Shown one piece after another: positions 17,809-27,723 of a DNA stretch of 64,000 bases. Position 1 is the first letter of the stretch. The number at the start of each line of letters is the position of its first letter. Where the stretch lies: NCBI RefSeq assembly GCF_039544105.1, contig NZ_BAABLA010000106.1; one strand, given 5' to 3'. The notes beneath the pieces are model-generated. The model worked only from the letters and a program-made list of their open reading frames with translations. It made no database searches and was not told the DNA's origin. The DNA comes from Haloechinothrix_A salitolerans (GTDB taxonomy: Bacteria > Actinomycetota > Actinomycetes > Mycobacteriales > Pseudonocardiaceae). A program made the position numbers and the translations under genes.

Positions 17809-18250
17809 GCCGGTCTCCTCGGGCTTCCTCGGCAACACTGCCTTCACCGCAAGAGACCGGATCCGTGGGCTGTTTCTCTCACCGACGCCGCAAAAATTGC
17901 GCTCACACAAAACATGGTGTCGCTCACCGGTGAATGAGCGAGTGCTAGGTGGAGTCGGTCTTTTCCGCCTGGGGTTGTCGACGTTCAATACCGGGCCGGT
18001 GGCACTGCGGCGCGCCGTTTCCTGCGCGGGTGCGGGCGACAACGTCGCGACAACGTGGCGCCAACGGGGTGACAACATCGCTGGTTGCGGACGCCTGACC
18101 CGAGGCGATCGGGTCGCCGAGGAAGCTGAGGCTCTGCAGCGGCTCCATGTTGAGAGGTCATGGAGAAACAAAACTCCACCGTCGATTTTGTCGTCGTTTT
18201 CTCGTCGATGTGTCGTCGTTTCCTTGTCGATGGACTGCTCCCGTGGGTTC
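17809..18250. promoter_or_regulatory. divergent intergenic region between methylase cassette and transfer operon
   Basis: 440 bases with no credible gene. It must hold the promoters for the leftward methylase-xis-int set and the rightward transfer operon. It contains AT-rich patches (17885-17915 and 18165-18200) and the four 11-bp tandem repeats annotated separately. Confidence 0.5.
18036..18079. repeat. four 11-bp tandem repeats (iteron-like)
   Basis: Units GCGACAACGTC, GCGACAACGTG, GCGCCAACGGG and GTGACAACATC follow without gaps. One turn of DNA per unit puts every copy on the same face of the helix, as in operators or iterons. Position in the divergent control region suggests a regulator or transfer-origin protein site. 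Confidence 0.7.
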
Positions 18251-19294
18251 ATGACCGAGAAAACACCTCACGAGACACGACGAATACGTGGCGTCGCCGG
18301 TTCTCCGCTCGATGTCGTGGCGGACGAGTTCGCGGCGCTGACAACGGGGCCAAGCCCGGTGACGATCGACGGGCACCATGTGCCCGGTTTCCCGAACCGC
18401 CTCTTAACCTTGAGCGAGGTCCGGTCGCGGCTGCTGGCGAAGACCTGCCCGGCTCGCACGAGGGACACGGTGTGGTCGCTCGTGGTCCGGCGGGCGCAGG
18501 ACGGACGAGCTGACTGGGAGCTCGCCGCTGCCGGGCTGGCGTTGCCCTCCCTCGCGGCGAGCGCCCGCACCCTCGGCACGTGGTACCGGGGGGACCGCGC
18601 GGACCTGCACGCAGCCATCCTCGCCGGCTTCCTGCAGGCGTTGTCGTCGGCGGATCCGGCCCGCAAGCGACTCTTCGACACTCTGCGGTGGGCCGCGTAC
18701 CGCGCTGGGCACGCCGCCGTCATGGACGCTGCGCAAGCACCGCTGCCCATCGATCCGGATGAGTCCAGCGACGTCCTCGAGATCTTCTGGTCACGGTTCC
18801 GCTCCGCCGTGCCACGACCGCCGTGGGGACATCCCGACCTCGTCCTTGCCCGCGCGGTCGCGGACGGGATCGTCACACCGGTCGAGGCCGATCTCATCGG
18901 CCGCACCCGGCTCGAAGACGACACGCTCGCCGCCTGGGCGCAGGCCCACCATGTGCCCTACTCGACGGCCAACAATGCGCGCTGGCGGGCGGAGCGCCGC
19001 CTGGTCACCTACCTCCTTCACGACGACCAAGGCGACGGCGATCCCGCGGACGACGTACTGCCTGCCGCCACCACCTCACTGGCGCTGCGCGCCGCCGCCC
19101 AGCGGCCGGGCTCGCCACGACCGCCGTCACGCGCCGTAAGCGGTCGCGCCCGCAATGGACGGACGCCGCGCCGGAGAAGATCGTCACGCTCGGTGAGAGA
19201 TCGGGGCCGGAAATCCGGTCTTTTGAGGTGTAGGGGCTCTGCGCCCGCCGGACGCCCTTCGTCGCGGGAAGGGCCGGACTCGGAGGTTCGCTGA
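18251..19294 (+). CDS. helix-turn-helix protein, first gene of transfer operon
   Basis: The protein has 347 residues if started at ATG 18251; an upstream ATG at 18229 is possible and neither has a strong ribosome-binding site. A central all-helical region ends in a sigma-70-region-4-like or Trp-repressor-like HTH: VLARAVADGIVTPVEADLIG and TLAAWAQAHHVPYSTANNAR, then ERRLVTYLLHDD. Two Trp residues and basic helices fit DNA binding. The last 80 residues are Arg/Ser-rich. Proteins of this layout precede VirB-like genes in actinobacterial elements and may control or initiate transfer. The stop overlaps the next ATG (TGATG). Confidence 0.65.
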   Translation: MTEKTPHETRRIRGVAGSPLDVVADEFAALTTGPSPVTIDGHHVPGFPNRLLTLSEVRSRLLAKTCPARTRDTVWSLVVRRAQDGRADWELAAAGLALPSLAASARTLGTWYRGDRADLHAAILAGFLQALSSADPARKRLFDTLRWAAYRAGHAAVMDAAQAPLPIDPDESSDVLEIFWSRFRSAVPRPPWGHPDLVLARAVADGIVTPVEADLIGRTRLEDDTLAAWAQAHHVPYSTANNARWRAERRLVTYLLHDDQGDGDPADDVLPAATTSLALRAAAQRPGSPRPPSRAVSGRARNGRTPRRRRSSRSVRDRGRKSGLLRCRGSAPAGRPSSREGPDSEVR

Positions 19295-19680
19295 TGGGCC
19301 TAAAGCGCCGCATTTCGGATCACCGCCCGCGCCGTGAGCGCGACCGGACCCGCACCTGGCGGGTGCTCGCGCTCGCGGTGCAGGCTGCGCTGCTGCTGTC
19401 CGTGCTGGCCTCCGACTCCGCGAGCGCGGATCTGGTTGTGGCGCAGGCCCGGTCGGTCTCCGAGGTGCTGGGCAACATCCGCAACTGGCTGATGGGGATT
19501 CTGACGATGTTGGCGGTGGTGTTCGCCACGATCGGCGGCGTCCGCTACACCATGGCCGGCGGCGATCCCGGTGAGGTCGAACGCGCGAAAGCGGCGTTCA
19601 AGGCGGCGGGCATCGGGTTCGCCCTGGCGGCGTTGGCGCCGCTGTTCGTGACAGTGTTGCAAGGCATCGTCGGGCTGTGA
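19294..19680 (+). CDS. TrbC/VirB2-like pilin subunit
   Basis: A 128-residue membrane protein. A basic N-terminus precedes a signal-like helix (VLALAVQAALLLSVLASDSA, about 24-43) with a possible cleavage after ASA. Two hydrophobic helices follow, WLMGILTMLAVVFATIGGVR (about 66-85) and AAGIGFALAALAPLFVTVLQ. The spacing and the short polar turn YTMAGGDPGEVERAKAA match VirB2/TrbC pilins and their Gram-positive counterparts. GGAGG lies upstream of the ATG, which overlaps the previous stop. Confidence 0.78.
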   Translation: MGLKRRISDHRPRRERDRTRTWRVLALAVQAALLLSVLASDSASADLVVAQARSVSEVLGNIRNWLMGILTMLAVVFATIGGVRYTMAGGDPGEVERAKAAFKAAGIGFALAALAPLFVTVLQGIVGL

Positions 19681-19684
19681 CGCC

Positions 19685-21283
19685 ATGACCATCGTGCCCG
19701 AGCCGCCCCCGCCGGAGCCGTGTGCCGACGAGGACTGCATCCCCGATCCCACGCCACCACCGGATGGCGAGTTCGTGGATCCGGGCAGCGACGGCGGCGG
19801 TCCCGCCGACATGGGTGAGGCCGACTGCGGCTTATTCGACCTCGGCTGCCACCTTGAGGCGCTGTTTCGCGGGATCGTGGAGTCCGCGTTGAACCCGTTG
19901 CTGCGGTTGATGTCGGACACGCTGTTGATGACCCCGACCCTGCAGGACCTGCCGCAGGTCGGGCCGCTCTGGCGCAACTCATGGGAACTCGGGCTCGCCG
20001 TCTACAGCACGCTGATCCTCCTCGCCGGCATCCTGGTGATGAGCTACGAGAGCGTGCAGACCCGCTACACGATCAAGGAACTTCTGCCGCGGCTGGTCGT
20101 CGGGTTCCTGGCCGCGTTCGTGTCGCTGTTTGTCGCCGAGAAGGCCATCCGGGTGGCCAACGCCTTATCGTCGGCGCTGCTCGCCGACGGCCTCGACACC
20201 GACTCGGCGGGCGACGCACTGGGCGACATGGTCAGCGGCGCACTCTCCGGTGGTGGCCTGTTCTTGTTGCTGCTCGGGCTTGCACTGGCGGTGCTGCTGG
20301 TCGCGCTGCTGATCACCTACATCCTGCGCGTCGCCATCACCGTGATCCTGGTGATCGGCGCGCCACTGGCCCTGGTGTGCCACGCTCTGCCGCAGACCGA
20401 GGGTGTGGCCCGCTGGTGGTGGCGCGCCTTCGCCGCTGTGCTGGCGATCCAAATAGTCCAGTCGCTGACGCTGCTGGTCGCTCTGCGCGTGTTCTTTGAC
20501 CCGAGCGGCTGGAACCCTTGGGGGCCGACCCCGTCCGGGCTGATCAACCTGCTCGTGGCGATCACGCTGGTCTACATCCTGCTCAAAATCCCATTCTGGA
20601 TCCTGTCCGCGACTCGGCTCTCCGGGGGCCGACGTTCCTTGATGGGTTCAGTGGTGCGCGGCTGGATCGCCTACAAAACCTTCGGCGTGCTCACCGGTCG
20701 CGCCGCCAATAGCGGAGATCTCGGGCACACAGCGCGGGTGGCCCAAGTCCACCGTCCCGGGGCACCCGCGACGTCGGCACCGGGGGTGCGGCCAGGCGCG
20801 GCACCCGCGTCACCGGCACGATCGACGACGCCAACCCCGGTGCGGCCGACCGGGCCCTACACCGCGGTGCCGACCCAGCCCGCACCGCCGATCGAAGCCA
20901 CACCACAGGGGCAGGGCCGGCCCGTCGAACACACCTCGGAGCGCGAGAGCCGTCGCAGCGGCCAGGACCGTCGCCGTACTGGGCTCCACAACAATTCCAC
21001 TGTCGGGGTAGCGGGCTCGCGTCAGCCCCGCCTACCGGACCGAGCCGAGCGGGCGCGGGCAGCTGGACGGCAGGCATGGCGACCGCTCGCGAACTCCGCG
21101 AGCGCCACGCCCCAGCGGAACCAGCAGCAGCCTGACCTGCCATCGCATTCAGTGCCGGCGGTCGGCCGTGCCGCGGACCGGCTTGCCCAGCGCGCACCCC
21201 AGCCACCGCTGTTCCGAGCGGTCCCACCCGCGCCCCGCGATTCGCGGAGGAACCACCCTCGACGAGGAGGACGCACGTCATGA
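19685..21283 (+). CDS. TrbL/VirB6-like polytopic conjugation protein
   Basis: The 532-residue protein has an acidic Pro-rich N-terminus (about 1-45) and six or more transmembrane helices between about 95 and 325 (for example ELGLAVYSTLILLAGILVMS, LFLLLLGLALAVLLVALLIT, GLINLLVAITLVYILLKIPF). A long Pro/Arg-rich cytoplasmic tail follows. This is the layout of the inner-membrane channel component VirB6/TrbL/Orf15 in Gram-positive conjugation systems. It overlaps the next gene by 4 bp. Confidence 0.78.
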   Translation: MTIVPEPPPPEPCADEDCIPDPTPPPDGEFVDPGSDGGGPADMGEADCGLFDLGCHLEALFRGIVESALNPLLRLMSDTLLMTPTLQDLPQVGPLWRNSWELGLAVYSTLILLAGILVMSYESVQTRYTIKELLPRLVVGFLAAFVSLFVAEKAIRVANALSSALLADGLDTDSAGDALGDMVSGALSGGGLFLLLLGLALAVLLVALLITYILRVAITVILVIGAPLALVCHALPQTEGVARWWWRAFAAVLAIQIVQSLTLLVALRVFFDPSGWNPWGPTPSGLINLLVAITLVYILLKIPFWILSATRLSGGRRSLMGSVVRGWIAYKTFGVLTGRAANSGDLGHTARVAQVHRPGAPATSAPGVRPGAAPASPARSTTPTPVRPTGPYTAVPTQPAPPIEATPQGQGRPVEHTSERESRRSGQDRRRTGLHNNSTVGVAGSRQPRLPDRAERARAAGRQAWRPLANSASATPQRNQQQPDLPSHSVPAVGRAADRLAQRAPQPPLFRAVPPAPRDSRRNHPRRGGRTS

Positions 21284-22359
21284 CCCGGCCGACCGTCACC
21301 ATCCCCGCCGACGTCGAGCGCGACGACCGACTGGTCGCGAACCTCACCGCCCGACAGCTCGCGATTCTGGCTAGCGGCGCCGTCGCGCTCTACGGGGTGT
21401 GGGCGGCGACCCGCAGCGTGCTGCCCCTGCCGCTGTTCCTCACCCTTGCCGTGCCGGTAGGGGTGACAGCCGTCGTCGTCGCGCTGGGGGAGCGCGACGG
21501 GATCAGCCTCGACCGGTTTCTGCTCGCCGCGATCCGCCACTGGCTGACTCCGCGCCGCCGTGTCGACGCACCGGAGGGCGTCATCACGCCACCACGGTGG
21601 CTTACCCGCCACGCCCGCCACGATGGGTCCCAAAGTGGACGGGCGCCGGTGGTGCCGCTGGAGTTGCCCGCCACCGGGGTGGGCGAGGCCGGGATCATCG
21701 ATCTCGGGCGCGACGGGTGTGCCGCCGTGGCGCGTTGCTCGCCGGTGAACTTCGCGCTGCGCACCGCGGAGGAACACGACGCGCTGATGGCCGCGTTCGG
21801 CCGCTACCTGAACAGCCTCACCGCGGCCGCCCAAATCCTGGTCCGGGTCGAACGCCTCGACCTCACGGAGCACATTGCCCGATTGCGCGAGGACGCGCCC
21901 GCCCTGCCACACCCCGCCTTGGAGCGCGCCGCCCGCTCGCACGCCGACTTCCTCGGCGACCTCGGCCGTGACACCGATCTGCTGGACCGCGACATCCTGC
22001 TCGTCCTACGCGAACCACCGACAGCCACACCCGCGCCCGGCCGCAGGCCACGGCGCGCACGATCCGGGACCGACACGCACCGGCATGTCGTCGACGCGCG
22101 CCTTGCCCGACGGCTGTCCGAGGCGGCCAGCCTCCTGGCGCCCGCAGGTATCACCGTTACCCCGCTCGATACCACCCAGGCCACGGAGTTGCTGGCCGCC
22201 GCCTGCAACCCCCACAACGTGTGGCGCCCCGCCGCACCACTGGCTGGGCCAGACGAGGTCATCACCGCGGCGTCGACCACCGACGCCCCACCCGAGCAGG
22301 ACGACGACGCCAGCGTCGACCCACGGATCGCCGAGTTCCACAGGAGGTACGGCTCATGA
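21280..22359 (+). CDS. PrgI family conjugation protein (VirB3-like)
   Basis: The 359-residue protein begins TRPTVTIPADVERDDRLVAN, with two adjacent membrane helices at about 28-48 and 50-68 (GAVALYGVWAATRS and LPLFLTLAVPVGVTAVVVAL), then GERDGISLDRFLLAAIRHWL. This is the PrgI/SCO6880-like signature placed before VirB4. The C-terminal 250 residues form a soluble domain similar in layout to the N-terminal part of VirB4 proteins. GAGGAGG precedes the ATG. Confidence 0.82.
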   Translation: MTRPTVTIPADVERDDRLVANLTARQLAILASGAVALYGVWAATRSVLPLPLFLTLAVPVGVTAVVVALGERDGISLDRFLLAAIRHWLTPRRRVDAPEGVITPPRWLTRHARHDGSQSGRAPVVPLELPATGVGEAGIIDLGRDGCAAVARCSPVNFALRTAEEHDALMAAFGRYLNSLTAAAQILVRVERLDLTEHIARLREDAPALPHPALERAARSHADFLGDLGRDTDLLDRDILLVLREPPTATPAPGRRPRRARSGTDTHRHVVDARLARRLSEAASLLAPAGITVTPLDTTQATELLAAACNPHNVWRPAAPLAGPDEVITAASTTDAPPEQDDDASVDPRIAEFHRRYGS

Positions 22360-24203
22360 TGGGCCGACGACGCAGCCGCACCGCACACGGGGCACCGAAG
22401 GGCGCGGGCTCTGCTGGTTTCGCGCCCGAGGCGTTGACGATCGGAGCGCGGCACCTCGACCTCGGCGACGAACACGTCGCGTCGCTCGCTGTCATTGGCT
22501 ATCCCCGCGAGGTCGGCAGCGGCTGGCTGACGCCGTTGCTGACCTACCCTGGCCGGGTCGATGTTTCCGTGCACGTCGAGCCGATCGACCCGACCGCGGC
22601 GGCGACACGGCTGCAACGGCAGCTCGCGAAGCTGGAAAGCGGACGTCGACACATCGCCGAGCACGGTCGACTCACCGACCCGCAGGCGGAGGTCGCCACC
22701 GAGGACGCCTACGAGCTGTCGGCACGTCTGGCCCGGGGCGACGGGAAACTGTTCCGGATTGGCCTTGGGCTGACGGTGCACGGACGCGACGCCGACCATC
22801 TCGCGAGCGAGGTCGCGGCGGTGCGCGCCTTGTGTGCCAGCCTGCTGCTGGACGCCCGGCCGACCACCTACCGGGCACTCCAAGGTTGGATTAGCTGCTT
22901 GCCGCTCGGTTTGGACCTGATCCGGTTGCGCCGCACCGTCGACACCCAGGCGATCGCCGCCGCCTTCCCGTTCGCCTCCGCGGACCTTCCCAGCGGAGTG
23001 TCCGGTGTGCTCTATGGGCGCAACCTCGGCTCCCAGGGACTGGTGCACCATGACCGGTTCGCCTGTGACAACCACAACTCGGTGGTACTGGGTCGGTCCG
23101 GCGGGGGTAAGTCCTATTTGGTCAAGTTGGAAGCGCTTCGGTCGCTGTATCGGGGTGTGGAAGTCGCGGTCATCGATCCGGAAGGTGAGTACGCCCGGCT
23201 GGCCGATACGGTCGGCGGCACCCGCATCGACCTCGGCGCCGAAGGCGTCACGCTCAACCCGCTTGACCTGCCGATCACCATCGGACCGGACGGTCGGCGC
23301 CACGCGGCACCCGACACGCTCACCCGCCACAGCCTCACCCTGCACACGGTGCTGGACACCGTGCTCGGTGCCGAGCTGTCCGCCGACGAGCGCGCCGTCG
23401 CCGACACTGCGATCGCCACGGCCTATCAGCGTGCCGGGATCACCCAGGATTCCCGTACCTGGACCCGGCCCGCACCGTTGCTCGCTGATTTCGCCGCCGC
23501 GCTGGCCGAGCATCGCGGGACCGGGGCAGACCTGGCGGCTCGGCTCCGCCCGTTCACCGAGGGCGCCTTCTCCGGCCTCTTCGCCGCGCCCACCAGCACC
23601 CGCCCCGGGGGCCACTTCGTGGTGTTCACCCTGCGGGATCTGCCCGACGAGCTCAAACCCATCGGCACGCTGCTGACGCTGGAGACGATCTGGCGGCGGA
23701 TCACCCATCCCGCCGTCCGCCGGCCCCGACTGATCATCGTGGACGAGGCCTGGTTGCTCATGGCCCAACCCTCGGGGGCGAAATTCCTGTGGCGGCTCGC
23801 GAAGGCCGCCCGCAAACACTGGGCCGGATTGACGTTCGTGTCCCAGGACGTCGGCGACGTGCTCGGTTCCGAACTCGGCCAGGCCGTCGCCAATAACAGT
23901 GCCACCCAGGTCCTGCTGCGCCAGGCCACACAAGCGATCGACGCGGTCGCCGCCGCCTTCCGGCTCTCCGATGGTGAACGCCACTATCTGCTGGCGGCCG
24001 AGCAGGGTCAGGGCCTGCTCACCATTGGCGCCGCGCACCGGGTCGCCTTTCAGGCGGTCGCCTCCGCTGAGGAGGACATTCTCTGTCAGACGAGCCCCGC
24101 CCTACTCGGCGGCATGCCCAACGACGGAGCCGAACCCCGGGGGCTCATTGACCTCGATGACCCGTCAGACACCCTCGCCGGCCACGACGGAGCCACCCGA
24201 TGA
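22356..24203 (+). CDS. VirB4-like conjugation ATPase
   Basis: The protein has 615 residues from the ATG at 22356 (AGGAGG 8 bp upstream, overlapping the PrgI stop). Walker A LGRSGGGKSYLVKLE is at about 245-258, followed by EVAVIDPEGEYARLADTVGG. Walker B RLIIVDEAWLLM is at about 457-468, and the arginine/sensor region has TFVSQDVGDVLGSELGQAVA and NNSATQVLLRQA. It powers pilus assembly and DNA transfer at the cytoplasmic face of the type IV machinery. Confidence 0.92.
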   Translation: MMGRRRSRTAHGAPKGAGSAGFAPEALTIGARHLDLGDEHVASLAVIGYPREVGSGWLTPLLTYPGRVDVSVHVEPIDPTAAATRLQRQLAKLESGRRHIAEHGRLTDPQAEVATEDAYELSARLARGDGKLFRIGLGLTVHGRDADHLASEVAAVRALCASLLLDARPTTYRALQGWISCLPLGLDLIRLRRTVDTQAIAAAFPFASADLPSGVSGVLYGRNLGSQGLVHHDRFACDNHNSVVLGRSGGGKSYLVKLEALRSLYRGVEVAVIDPEGEYARLADTVGGTRIDLGAEGVTLNPLDLPITIGPDGRRHAAPDTLTRHSLTLHTVLDTVLGAELSADERAVADTAIATAYQRAGITQDSRTWTRPAPLLADFAAALAEHRGTGADLAARLRPFTEGAFSGLFAAPTSTRPGGHFVVFTLRDLPDELKPIGTLLTLETIWRRITHPAVRRPRLIIVDEAWLLMAQPSGAKFLWRLAKAARKHWAGLTFVSQDVGDVLGSELGQAVANNSATQVLLRQATQAIDAVAAAFRLSDGERHYLLAAEQGQGLLTIGAAHRVAFQAVASAEEDILCQTSPALLGGMPNDGAEPRGLIDLDDPSDTLAGHDGATR

Positions 24204-26662
24204 TCAGCGTGCTCCGATCTCCCGAGATCCCGGTTCCGGACGGCCCGCTTGTCGACGTCCTCGTTGATCCCTGGGCGGTCGTCGGCCGCATCATCGACGT
24301 AGCGATCCATCAGGTCAGCGCACGTGGTCCGCAGATCGCACTACTGTTCGGCGCCGCGGTGCTGTCGGCGATGCTGGCCCGTCGGTGGTGGATGTCCCTC
24401 CGGCAGCGTGCCCTGCACCCCGGCGCTCGGTGCGTGACGATTCTCGCGCCGCCTGCCGTCGAGGCCGGTGGGGCGCACACGTTGTGGCGCACCCTGGCAG
24501 ATCAGCTCCTGCGTCCCCGATGGAAGCGCGCGCTGCTCGGACAGCCGCACGTCGCGTTCGAGTACCTGTTCAGTCGCGACACGGTGCGGATTCGGCTGTG
24601 GGTCCCTGGCACCACCCCGCCGGGTATCGTCGAGGACGCGGTCGAGGCTGCCTGGCCCGGCGCACTTACGCAGGCGACCGATGCCGACAGCCCGATCCAG
24701 GCCACCCGCTCGGGGACGGCCGTTGGTGGGCAACTGCGGCTGGCCCGCCCCGAAGCGTTGCCCATCCGCATTGAGCATCCCGCTGATGCGATTCGGACAC
24801 TGCTCACCGCGCCCGCCAGCCTCGCCGCTGAGGAACGGGCTTGCGTCCAGATCCTCGCCCGCCCCGCCACCGGTGGTCGACTGTGCCGCACGCGCCGCGC
24901 GGCGCAGCGGTTGCGTCGCGGCACAGCACTCCACCTGGCGGGGCGGCTGCTGGACGCCATCACGCCCGGGTCCGCTGCGACCGGTGGGCGCGGCCAGCAG
25001 CCGCACCCCGATCCGCACGCCGCGCTGGCTGCGCGGGCCCAGGACCGAGCGATCGTCGAGAAGGACCTCGCCGCCGGGTTCGACACGCTCATCCGCTATG
25101 CCACCTACGATCCGACCGGAGATCGGCGCCGGTTGCGTGGCCGGGCGCATGCGCTGGCCAGTGCGTTCGGCGTCTTCAAATACCACAACTTCTATCGCCG
25201 CACTCGCCTGTCGCGCCCACTGTCCGCGCTCGCGGGGCGCCGTTTCACCCGGGGCGACCTGCTGTCGGTTCCCGAGCTCGCCGCGATCGCGCACCTGCCC
25301 ACCGACCAGATGATCCCTGGGGTGCAGCGCGCGGGAGCCCGGGCCGTGGGTCCACCGCCTGGCATCGTCGAACCCGGGCCCACGGCGAAACCACTCGGTG
25401 TCACCAATACTGGCCACCCCCGCCCCGTCGGCCTGCGCGTGCCGGACGCCCGGCACCACCTTCACGTGCTGGGCAGCACCGGGTCGGGCAAATCCACGCT
25501 GCTGGCGACCCTGGTGCTCGCCGACGCGGACGCTGGACGCGGTGCTGTCGTCATCGATCCCCGGGGCGATCTTGTCAGCGACATCCTGCAGCGGCTGCCC
25601 GCCCGGGTGGGGGAGCGGGTCGTGCTGTTCGATGCCGACGATCCGCGCCACGCGCCGTGCCTGAATCCGCTCGAGGGCGATCGGCACCAGGCTGCGGAGA
25701 ACATCGTGTCCGTCTTCGCCCGCGTGTTCTCCTCTGCCTGGGGACCGCGCACCGACGACATCCTCCGCGCTGGATGCCTCAGCCTGCACGGCCTCGATCC
25801 CCGCATCACCGGCGGCACGCCCGCCACCCTCGCGCACCTGCCCAGGCTGCTCACCGACGAGAGTTTCCGCGCCAAGGTCGTTGTCACCATTGACGAACCC
25901 ATCCTCAAGGGATTCTGGTCGTGGTACGAGCAGGCCAGCGACGCCTACCGTGCCCACCTGATCGCGCCGGTGATGAACAAGGTCAGGGCATTCTTGCTGC
26001 GGCCGTTCGTCAAACATGCCATCACCGGCGGCGCCTCCACCTTCGGAATGAGCGACGTCCTTGACGGCGGGTTGCTGCTGGCCAGATTGCCCAAAGGAAC
26101 TCTGGGAGTAGACGCCATGCGGCTTGTCGGCTCCCTGCTTGTCGCCGCTACCTGGCAGGCCACCACTGCGCGAACGACTCGACCGGAACGTGAGCGCGCC
26201 GACGCGTCCCTCGTGATCGACGAAGCGCACAACTTCCTGCACCTGCCCTTCCCTTTGGAAGACCTGTTGGCGGAAGCGCGCGCCTACCACCTCTCGCTCG
26301 TGCTGGCCCACCAACATCTCAACCAACTCACTCGCGATCTCGCCGACGGCATCGCCGCCAACGCGCGCAGCAAGTTGTACTTCACCGTTTCGCCGGGCGA
26401 CGCACACCAACTCGCGCGGCACACCGAGCCCCGCCTGTCCGAGCACGACCTGTGCCACCTCGGGGGCTTCCATGCCGCCGCCCGGCTCGTGCTGCACGGC
26501 GAGGAATCCCCACCGTTCACGTTATGTACCCAGCCACTTGCGCCGGCCGTGCCCGGGCGTGCCCGCTGCATCCGCCGGGCTGCCAGCCGCCATGCCGCTC
26601 GCGTCGCAAGCGGAGAGCGCGAGCAGCGGCGCCCGTACATCGACCCCCGCACCCTTCCCTAA
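24200..26662 (+). CDS. VirD4/TraD-type coupling ATPase
   Basis: An 820-residue protein with one N-terminal transmembrane segment (about 40-60), Walker A LGSTGSGKSTLLATLVLADA (about 423-442), RGAVVIDPRGDLVSDIL, and Walker B SLVIDEAHNFLHLP (about 669). TLGVDAMRLVGSLLVAATWQ and SKLYFTVSPGDAHQLARHTE follow, as in TraM-recognition/HerA-like coupling proteins. It should bring the DNA substrate to the channel. The start overlaps the VirB4 stop by 4 bp. Confidence 0.88.
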   Translation: MISVLRSPEIPVPDGPLVDVLVDPWAVVGRIIDVAIHQVSARGPQIALLFGAAVLSAMLARRWWMSLRQRALHPGARCVTILAPPAVEAGGAHTLWRTLADQLLRPRWKRALLGQPHVAFEYLFSRDTVRIRLWVPGTTPPGIVEDAVEAAWPGALTQATDADSPIQATRSGTAVGGQLRLARPEALPIRIEHPADAIRTLLTAPASLAAEERACVQILARPATGGRLCRTRRAAQRLRRGTALHLAGRLLDAITPGSAATGGRGQQPHPDPHAALAARAQDRAIVEKDLAAGFDTLIRYATYDPTGDRRRLRGRAHALASAFGVFKYHNFYRRTRLSRPLSALAGRRFTRGDLLSVPELAAIAHLPTDQMIPGVQRAGARAVGPPPGIVEPGPTAKPLGVTNTGHPRPVGLRVPDARHHLHVLGSTGSGKSTLLATLVLADADAGRGAVVIDPRGDLVSDILQRLPARVGERVVLFDADDPRHAPCLNPLEGDRHQAAENIVSVFARVFSSAWGPRTDDILRAGCLSLHGLDPRITGGTPATLAHLPRLLTDESFRAKVVVTIDEPILKGFWSWYEQASDAYRAHLIAPVMNKVRAFLLRPFVKHAITGGASTFGMSDVLDGGLLLARLPKGTLGVDAMRLVGSLLVAATWQATTARTTRPERERADASLVIDEAHNFLHLPFPLEDLLAEARAYHLSLVLAHQHLNQLTRDLADGIAANARSKLYFTVSPGDAHQLARHTEPRLSEHDLCHLGGFHAAARLVLHGEESPPFTLCTQPLAPAVPGRARCIRRAASRHAARVASGEREQRRPYIDPRTLP

Positions 26663-26679
26663 AACCCCTGGAGCCCGTG

Positions 26680-27723
26680 ATGATCACCAATCCCACACCC
26701 CAGCGCGCCCTGCGAAGCCCCCGCCACCCGCGCCCAGCAGACCGCGCCGCAGCCGGTGCCGAACACCACGCCGCGCTCGCGCGGCGACTCACCGCGCGCG
26801 ACATGTGGCTGATCCGCATGCTGCACGAGCATCGCGTGCTCACCTCCATACAAATCGCTGAACTCGCCTTTCCGCGGCTCTGGGCCGCGAACAAACGGCT
26901 ACTGCGCCTGTACCAATGGCGGGTCGTTGACCGGTTCCAGCCCCACGCTCTGGCTGGCACCGGCACGGCGCCCATGCATTACGTCCTCGACGTCGCTGGC
27001 GCCCACGTGCTCGCGCACGAGGGGGGCATCTCCGTCGCTGAACTCGGCTATCGCCGCGACCGGGCCGTCGGTATCGCTTACTCCCTCACTCTCGCCCACG
27101 CGGTCACGGTCAACGGGTTCTTCACCGCCCTCGCTGCTGCCTCCCGCCAACCGGAACCTGCCGGGACGCTCACCGCGTGGTGGTCCGAACGGCGTTGCGC
27201 CCGCTACTACGGCGGCATCGCCCGCCCCGACGCCTACGGCCGGTGGCGCACGAGCGCAGGCGGTGAGCTCGAGTTCTTTCTGGAACTGGACTGGGGAACC
27301 GAACCGCCCGGCGACATGACCGGCAAACTCACCAGCTATCACCGGCTCGCCGAGACCACCGCGATCACCACTCCCGTGCTGTTCGTGTTCCCACACCGCG
27401 CCCGTGAAACCGCCGCCCGCGCCACCCTGCAACGCGCGCACCGCACCCTCGCCACGCCCGCGGCCGTCCCCGTGGCAACCGCCAGCTTCGATATCGACCC
27501 ACCCGAATATCACTACGACCCCGACGCGGCCCGCTGGCTGACGCTGCACGGCAGCGGCCGGTGCGGCTTCACCGACCTCGCCCGCACCTGGCCCCGACAT
27601 TCGCGACATTCACTAGCGGCCGTCTCCAGCACGGCTGCGGCAGCAACGCCCGGCCCGGTACCAGCGTGCCCCTTGCCGCTGCCGCCGCCGGGCAGCGCCC
27701 AGCCCTGGCGGGACACCCTCTGA
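26680..27723 (+). CDS. replication-relaxation family protein
   Basis: The protein has 347 residues from the ATG at 26680 (CTGGAGC upstream). The N-terminal winged-helix unit LTARDMWLIRMLHEHRVLTS with IQIAELAFP and LLRLYQWRVVDRFQPH is the family signature. A PD-(D/E)xK-like middle follows, with ELEFFLELDWGTEP and GKLTSYHRLAET (about 190-225). The family accompanies coupling proteins in actinobacterial elements and is thought to replace or assist a relaxase. No HUH or MobF relaxase is otherwise visible. The last 40 residues are low-complexity Ala/Pro. The stop overlaps the next ATG. Confidence 0.82.
   Translation: MITNPTPQRALRSPRHPRPADRAAAGAEHHAALARRLTARDMWLIRMLHEHRVLTSIQIAELAFPRLWAANKRLLRLYQWRVVDRFQPHALAGTGTAPMHYVLDVAGAHVLAHEGGISVAELGYRRDRAVGIAYSLTLAHAVTVNGFFTALAAASRQPEPAGTLTAWWSERRCARYYGGIARPDAYGRWRTSAGGELEFFLELDWGTEPPGDMTGKLTSYHRLAETTAITTPVLFVFPHRARETAARATLQRAHRTLATPAAVPVATASFDIDPPEYHYDPDAARWLTLHGSGRCGFTDLARTWPRHSRHSLAAVSSTAAAATPGPVPACPLPLPPPGSAQPWRDTL

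Noticed and set aside
18036..18079. CRISPR array
   Set aside because: The repeats are 11 bp, contiguous and without spacers, and no cas gene exists in the window.
21804..26497. Two very long minus-strand frames (about 740 and 720 codons)
   Set aside because: Antisense shadows of virB4 and virD4, which have Walker motifs, ribosome sites and overlapping starts on the plus strand.
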